Positions 59,434-64,000 of a stretch of 64,000 nt of DNA are shown here, piece by piece. The translations under genes and the position numbers were made by a program. The stretch covers positions 1 through 64,000 of the forward strand of contig CALFZO010000029.1 in the NCBI GenBank assembly GCA_937952305.1, given 5' to 3'. The DNA is from an uncultured Anaerolineales bacterium (GTDB taxonomy: Bacteria; Chloroflexota; Anaerolineae; Anaerolineales; UBA6663). Position 1 is the first letter of the stretch, and each line of letters starts with the position of its first letter. Below the pieces are notes generated by a model. That model was not told the DNA's origin, did no database searches, and saw only the letters and a program-made list of their open reading frames with translations.

Positions 59434-60417
59434 TCAGCGGCGGCGGGTGGTCTTCTGCGCGGGCCGCGCGGCCGGGCGCCGGGCGGCCGGTTTGGGGCGG
59501 GCGGCCAGCAGGTGGTGCAAGATAGCCTTCTGGGCGTGCATGCGGTTCTCGGCCTCCGGGAAGACCACCGAGTGCGGCCCATCCATGACGGCGTCAGTGA
59601 TCTCCTCGCCGCGATGGGCCGGCAGGCAGTGCAGGACGATGGCGTCCGGTTGAGCCAGCCGCAGCAGATCGTCATTGACTTGGAAGCCGGCGAAGGCCTG
59701 GCGCCGGGCCTCGGCCTCTTTCTCCTGGCCCATGCTGGTCCAGGTGTCGGTGTAGACGGCGTCGGCGTGCCTCACGGCCTCGCGCGGGTCGTGCGTCAGC
59801 CGCACCTCGGCCCCGGACGCCGCCGCGAGCTCCCGCCCTTGGGCCACGACCTTGGCCGGCAGGGTATAGCCCTGCGGCGAGGCGATGGCGAAGTGCGCGC
59901 CGAGCTTGGCGCAGATGTGGAGCAGGGAGGTGGCCACGTTGAAGCCGTCGCCGACGTAGGCCACACGCAGCCCCTTGAGCTTGCCCTTGTGCTCCTGGAT
60001 GGTGAGCGCGTCGGCCAGGGCCTGGCACGGGTGGTTGTAGTCCGACAGGCCGTTGATGACGGGCACGCTGGCCCACTGCGCCAGTTCCAGGATGTGCTGG
60101 TGGGCGAAGGTGCGGGCCATGATGGCATCCACATAGCCGGACAGCACGCGGGCCACGTCGGCCACGGACTCGCGCTGGCCCAGGCCGATCTCGGCCGGCG
60201 ACAGGTACAGGGCGTCACCGCCCAGGTGGCGCATGGCCATGTCAAACGAGACGCGCGTGCGCAAGGACGGCTTCTGAAAGACCATGCCCAGGACCTTGCC
60301 CTTGAGCACGGGCTTATTGCCGCCGCGGGCGCGCTCTTTCTTCAGTTGCACGGCCAGGTCGAGCAGGGCTTGCAGTTCTTTCGGCGAATAGTCGGCGATG
60401 TGCAGGAAGTGGCGCAT
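59434..60417 (-). CDS. argF: Ornithine carbamoyltransferase
   Basis: The enzyme joins carbamoyl phosphate and ornithine to give citrulline, or runs in reverse in catabolic pathways. The 327-residue protein has the carbamoyl phosphate site KPSLRTRVSFDMAMRHLGG (SLRTR instead of the usual STRTR), HPCQALADALT, the ornithine-site DTWTSMGQE and HCLPAHRGEEI. A basic Ala/Pro/Arg-rich tail of about 22 residues follows the normal C-terminus. It lies between a COG2403-type gene and the aminotransferase, all on one strand. Confidence 0.92.
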   Translation of the reverse strand: MRHFLHIADYSPKELQALLDLAVQLKKERARGGNKPVLKGKVLGMVFQKPSLRTRVSFDMAMRHLGGDALYLSPAEIGLGQRESVADVARVLSGYVDAIMARTFAHQHILELAQWASVPVINGLSDYNHPCQALADALTIQEHKGKLKGLRVAYVGDGFNVATSLLHICAKLGAHFAIASPQGYTLPAKVVAQGRELAAASGAEVRLTHDPREAVRHADAVYTDTWTSMGQEKEAEARRQAFAGFQVNDDLLRLAQPDAIVLHCLPAHRGEEITDAVMDGPHSVVFPEAENRMHAQKAILHHLLAARPKPAARRPAARPAQKTTRRR

Positions 60418-60437
60418 GGTGGTTCTCCTCAGATCTC

Positions 60438-60475
60438 ACGCACCCGGCCCGGCGCTGACACCGCGCCGGGTGCGT
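60438..60475 (-). repeat. Hairpin between the COG2403-type and argF genes
   Basis: ACGCACCCGGC and its exact complement flank a 16-nt loop in the 63-bp gap inside the operon. There is no T-run, so it may be a processing or stability element rather than a terminator. Confidence 0.45.
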
Positions 60476-60480
60476 TGGCG

Positions 60481-61806
<1,326 letters not shown>

Positions 61807-61840
61807 GCGGGTGTCTCCTTGTGAGAGGGGCTGGGGGCGG

Positions 61841-62533
61841 TCAGGCCGCCCGACGAAGGTGCGCCACGAGTTCGGCGCCGGTGCTGGCGATATGTTGGCG
61901 GATCAGGCGTTCGGCGGCTTCGGCATCGCGGCCGGCCAGCGCGTCCAAGATCGCGGGATGCTCAGCCAGGTCGCCGGCGTTGCGTTCCGGCAGCGAGAGC
62001 TCGGTAGCGGCGGCCACGTTGCCCCACAGCATGGTGGGGAAGGCGGCCCAGATCTGGTTGAGCAAGCGGATCAGGTAAGCGCGCCGGCTGGCCGTGCAGA
62101 TCAACTGGTGGAAGCGGCGGTTGAGCTCCAGATACTCGGCCAGCGCCTCCGGGGCCTGGCGTGCGCCCATCTGCGCCTGCAGATCGCGCAGCTCGGCCAG
62201 CTCCTCGGGCGTGATGTGCTCGGCCGCGGCCCGCGCCGCCATCCCCTCCAGGAAGCCGCGCGCCGCGTACAGGTCGGCCACGTCGTCGGCTGAGAACGCC
62301 ACCACGCGCACGCCGCGGTAGGGGACGTGTTCCACCAGGCCTTCGGCCGCCAGCTCCTTGAGCGCTTCCCGCACCGGCATCTGGCTGACGCCGTATTCCT
62401 GCGCCACCCGTTCCTGGCGCAGCCACTCGCCGGGCTTGAGCTCGCCTTCCAGGATCTCGGCGCGCAGGCGTTCAGCCACCACGCGGCGGAGCTGCTTGTG
62501 AGCGGTGACGTCTGGTTTGGTGGATATTGTCAT
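61841..62533 (-). CDS. GntR-family (FadR/FCD-type) transcriptional regulator
   Basis: The 230-residue regulator has a winged helix (GELKPGEWLRQERVAQEYGVSQMPVREALKELAAEGLVEHVPYRG) and a helical FCD effector domain with metal-site-like residues in NRRFHQLICTASR and RQHIASTGAELVAHL. It starts the operon that encodes the COG2403-type protein, ornithine carbamoyltransferase and ornithine aminotransferase and probably responds to an amino acid or carboxylate of that pathway. No Shine-Dalgarno is seen. The promoter/operator lies immediately upstream. Confidence 0.9.
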   Translation of the reverse strand: MTISTKPDVTAHKQLRRVVAERLRAEILEGELKPGEWLRQERVAQEYGVSQMPVREALKELAAEGLVEHVPYRGVRVVAFSADDVADLYAARGFLEGMAARAAAEHITPEELAELRDLQAQMGARQAPEALAEYLELNRRFHQLICTASRRAYLIRLLNQIWAAFPTMLWGNVAAATELSLPERNAGDLAEHPAILDALAGRDAEAAERLIRQHIASTGAELVAHLRRAA

Positions 62534-62546
62534 AAGTGTTGTGATA

Positions 62547-62563
62547 TTAGATATTATATCTAA
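62547..62563. promoter_or_regulatory. 17-bp palindrome containing a TATAAT box, GntR operator candidate
   Basis: TTAGATATTATATCTAA is a perfect palindrome about a single central base, 14 bp upstream of the GntR start, and extends imperfectly to GTGAT/TCAC. On the minus strand it includes TATAAT. Binding by the GntR protein would cover the promoter. Confidence 0.65.
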
Positions 62564-62611
62564 TCACGAACAGACTACCATCAGCGGACGGCAAAGTCAA
62601 CGCTGAAGGGA

Positions 62612-62650
62612 CGAAAAACAACCGCCGACTGAGGCGGTCCAGTCGGCGGT
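62612..62650 (-). terminator. Terminator of argS
   Basis: On the minus strand ACCGCCGACTG and its complement form an 11-bp stem with an 8-nt loop, followed by TGTTTTTC. It lies 40 bp after the argS stop. Confidence 0.85.
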
Positions 62651-62689
62651 GCGGGGGTCGGGATAGGCGGGGGTCGGCTTCGGCTTCGG

Positions 62690-64000
62690 TTACATCACGT
62701 CCGGGGCCTGGATGGCCAGCAGCCGCAGGGCGTTGGCCAGGGTCTGTTTGACGGCCGCCGTCAGGCGCAGGCGCGCGGCGCGCACCGTCGGGCTTTCGGC
62801 CTGCAGCACCGGCGCCTCGTGATAGAAGCTGTGGAAGGTCTTGGCCAGCTCATAGACGTAGTTGGCCATGTGCAGCGGCTTGTACTCGTTGGCCGCGGCT
62901 TGCACAGTGGCCGGGAAGCGCGTCAACAAGTCGATCAGCTCCACTTCCAGCGCGTGCAGGTCGTAGTCGAAGTTCACGGGCGGCGGCAGCGCGCCGGCTT
63001 TGCGCAGGATGCTGGCCGCGCGCACATGCGCGTTCTGGATGTAGGGCGCGGTCTTGCCATCGAAGCTCAGCGCGTCGTCATAGCGGAACTCGATGTCTTT
63101 GACGTTGTCCACCGACAGCATGGAGTAGACCAGGGCGCCCAGGCCTAACTGACGCGCCACCTGGTCACGCACGGCCGGCGCCAGCTCCGGGTTCTTCTCT
63201 TCGATGACGGCGTGGACGCGCCGGTAGGCCTCCTCGGCGACATCTTTGAAGAGCACCACGCGCCCGCGCCGCGCCGACATGCCGCCCTCCGGCAGGGTGA
63301 CGTAGCCGTAGGACAGGTGATGGCACTTGGCGGCCTGCGGGAAGCCCCACAGCTCCAGGATCTTGAAGGCCTGCTGGAAGTGCAGGCTCTGACGGAAGTC
63401 CACTACGTAGATCGAGCGGTCGACGTGATACTGCTCGAACTTGACCTTGGCCAGGGCCAGGTCCTTGGTCAGGTAGAGCGAGGTGCCGTCGCTGCGCAGC
63501 ACCACGGCCGTGCGGTACTTGTCCTTGGTCAGGCCGAGTTTCTCGTCGATCTTCACCACCACCGGGCCGGCCGGGCGCTGGTCCTCGGCCAGGCCGCGCG
63601 CGATCAGATCATCGACGATGGCCTTGCTGGGTTCATCGACCTCGCTCTCGTAAAACCAGACGTCGATGGCGATATCCAGCTCGGCCAGGATCTCGCGCAG
63701 CTCTTCCAGACTCCACTCGCGCGTCACCCGCCACAACTCGCGGACCGCGGGGTCGCCGGCGTCCCACCGGCGGTACAGCTCGCGCCGCTCGGCGTCGAAG
63801 GCGGCCCGCCGGGCCGCTGCCTCGGCCGTCTCGCCCTCCTGCGGTTCGAGCAAGGCCGTGGCCTCGGCGTAGATCTTCAACAGCCATTGCCCGCGCTCGT
63901 GCACGCCGGCCGGCTCCTGGCCCTTGTAGAACTTGTCGTAGGCCCACAGGATGGTGATCACGCCCAGGCCGATGTCGCCCGGATAAGAAGCGCGGATCAC
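62690..64000 (-). CDS. argS: Arginyl-tRNA synthetase (partial, N-terminal part off the right edge)
   Basis: The enzyme charges tRNA-Arg. The visible 436 codons are the C-terminal part; the frame runs into the edge without a start. Features are the class I core segment around SYPGDIG at the edge, the KMSKS-equivalent GGMSARRGRVVLFKDV and VIYVVDFRQ-like strand (IYVVDFRQSLHFQQAFKIL). A DALR-type anticodon-binding helical domain closes the protein (ANYVYELAKTFHSFYHEAPVL). The lysine before Met in KMSK is replaced by Gly, which occurs in many ArgS proteins. It is followed by its own terminator, so it is separate from the GntR operon. Confidence 0.93.
   Translation of the reverse strand: MIRASYPGDIGLGVITILWAYDKFYKGQEPAGVHERGQWLLKIYAEATALLEPQEGETAEAAARRAAFDAERRELYRRWDAGDPAVRELWRVTREWSLEELREILAELDIAIDVWFYESEVDEPSKAIVDDLIARGLAEDQRPAGPVVVKIDEKLGLTKDKYRTAVVLRSDGTSLYLTKDLALAKVKFEQYHVDRSIYVVDFRQSLHFQQAFKILELWGFPQAAKCHHLSYGYVTLPEGGMSARRGRVVLFKDVAEEAYRRVHAVIEEKNPELAPAVRDQVARQLGLGALVYSMLSVDNVKDIEFRYDDALSFDGKTAPYIQNAHVRAASILRKAGALPPPVNFDYDLHALEVELIDLLTRFPATVQAAANEYKPLHMANYVYELAKTFHSFYHEAPVLQAESPTVRAARLRLTAAVKQTLANALRLLAIQAPDVM

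Overview
The window is GC-rich (about two thirds G+C by eye), densely coded on both strands and mostly arranged in short operons. Several traits suggest a Chloroflexota (Anaerolineae/Caldilineae-like) genome, probably an environmental assembly. These are a System I cytochrome c maturation locus whose CcmE carries Cys-x3-Tyr instead of the usual His, CcmH with the CPVC...CPTEAC pattern, many membrane proteins with a zinc ribbon attached, Pro/Thr-rich linkers, HEAT-repeat proteins and KorAB-type 2-oxoacid:ferredoxin oxidoreductase. The taxonomic call is inference; no rRNA or tRNA gene was seen.

Layout. (1) 1-9.7 kb: a respiratory or extracellular electron-transfer region. A divergent pair of lipoprotein multiheme cytochromes, one running off the left edge and one with a collagen-like stalk, flanks a NarL-type response regulator, a small receiver-like protein and a repeat-rich AT-rich control region. 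Then come a nine-heme cytochrome, a b-type di-heme membrane subunit with a C-terminal c-heme domain, and a NapC-like multiheme protein with two non-consensus heme motifs. (2) 8.8-17.9 kb: zinc-ribbon membrane protein, ccmE, ccmF, ccmH, a CcmI-like zinc-ribbon protein, a di-c-heme lipoprotein, ccmA, ccmB, ccmC and a 51-residue CcmD-like protein. This set can mature the cytochromes encoded next to it. (3) 18-25.6 kb: GntR regulator with korAB, a CsoR-type regulator with OsmC and thioredoxin behind a clear promoter/operator, and fabF-fabH. (4) 25.7-33.5 kb: an NAD-dependent epimerase-like protein, a GNAT protein and a MenC-type enolase-superfamily enzyme; then on the minus strand a HEAT-repeat protein, a pseudo-receiver-GGDEF protein, a VTT/DedA protein and a cyclophilin. 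(5) 33.7-38.7 kb: ECF sigma factor with a membrane anti-sigma/beta-propeller protein, an SPFH protein, and small membrane and lectin-like proteins. (6) 38.9-40.9 kb: a lower-GC island with a nucleoside hydrolase fused to a membrane domain. (7) 40.9-49.8 kb: methyltransferase, TPR/zinc-ribbon protein, rhomboid protease, YitT-type protein, PQQ-propeller protein and a secreted clan-A glycosidase with two tandem carbohydrate-binding modules. (8) 49.9-57.2 kb: a minus-strand catabolic operon under an IclR regulator (cupin, GcvT-like aminomethyltransferase, two PYROXD2-like FAD oxidoreductases, MttB-like methyltransferase without pyrrolysine). (9) 57.4-64 kb: an atypical OmpR-type regulator, then minus-strand ornithine aminotransferase, ornithine carbamoyltransferase, a COG2403-type P-loop protein and a GntR regulator, and the C-terminal part of arginyl-tRNA synthetase at the right edge.

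The best candidates for undescribed biology are the corrinoid-less MttB/GcvT/FAD-oxidoreductase operon, the multiheme/b-type cytochrome module with its collagen-stalk partner, the CsoR-OsmC-thioredoxin operon with an altered sensor site, and the COG2403-OTC-ornithine aminotransferase operon. No CRISPR array, IS element, prophage, rRNA or tRNA was recognised.
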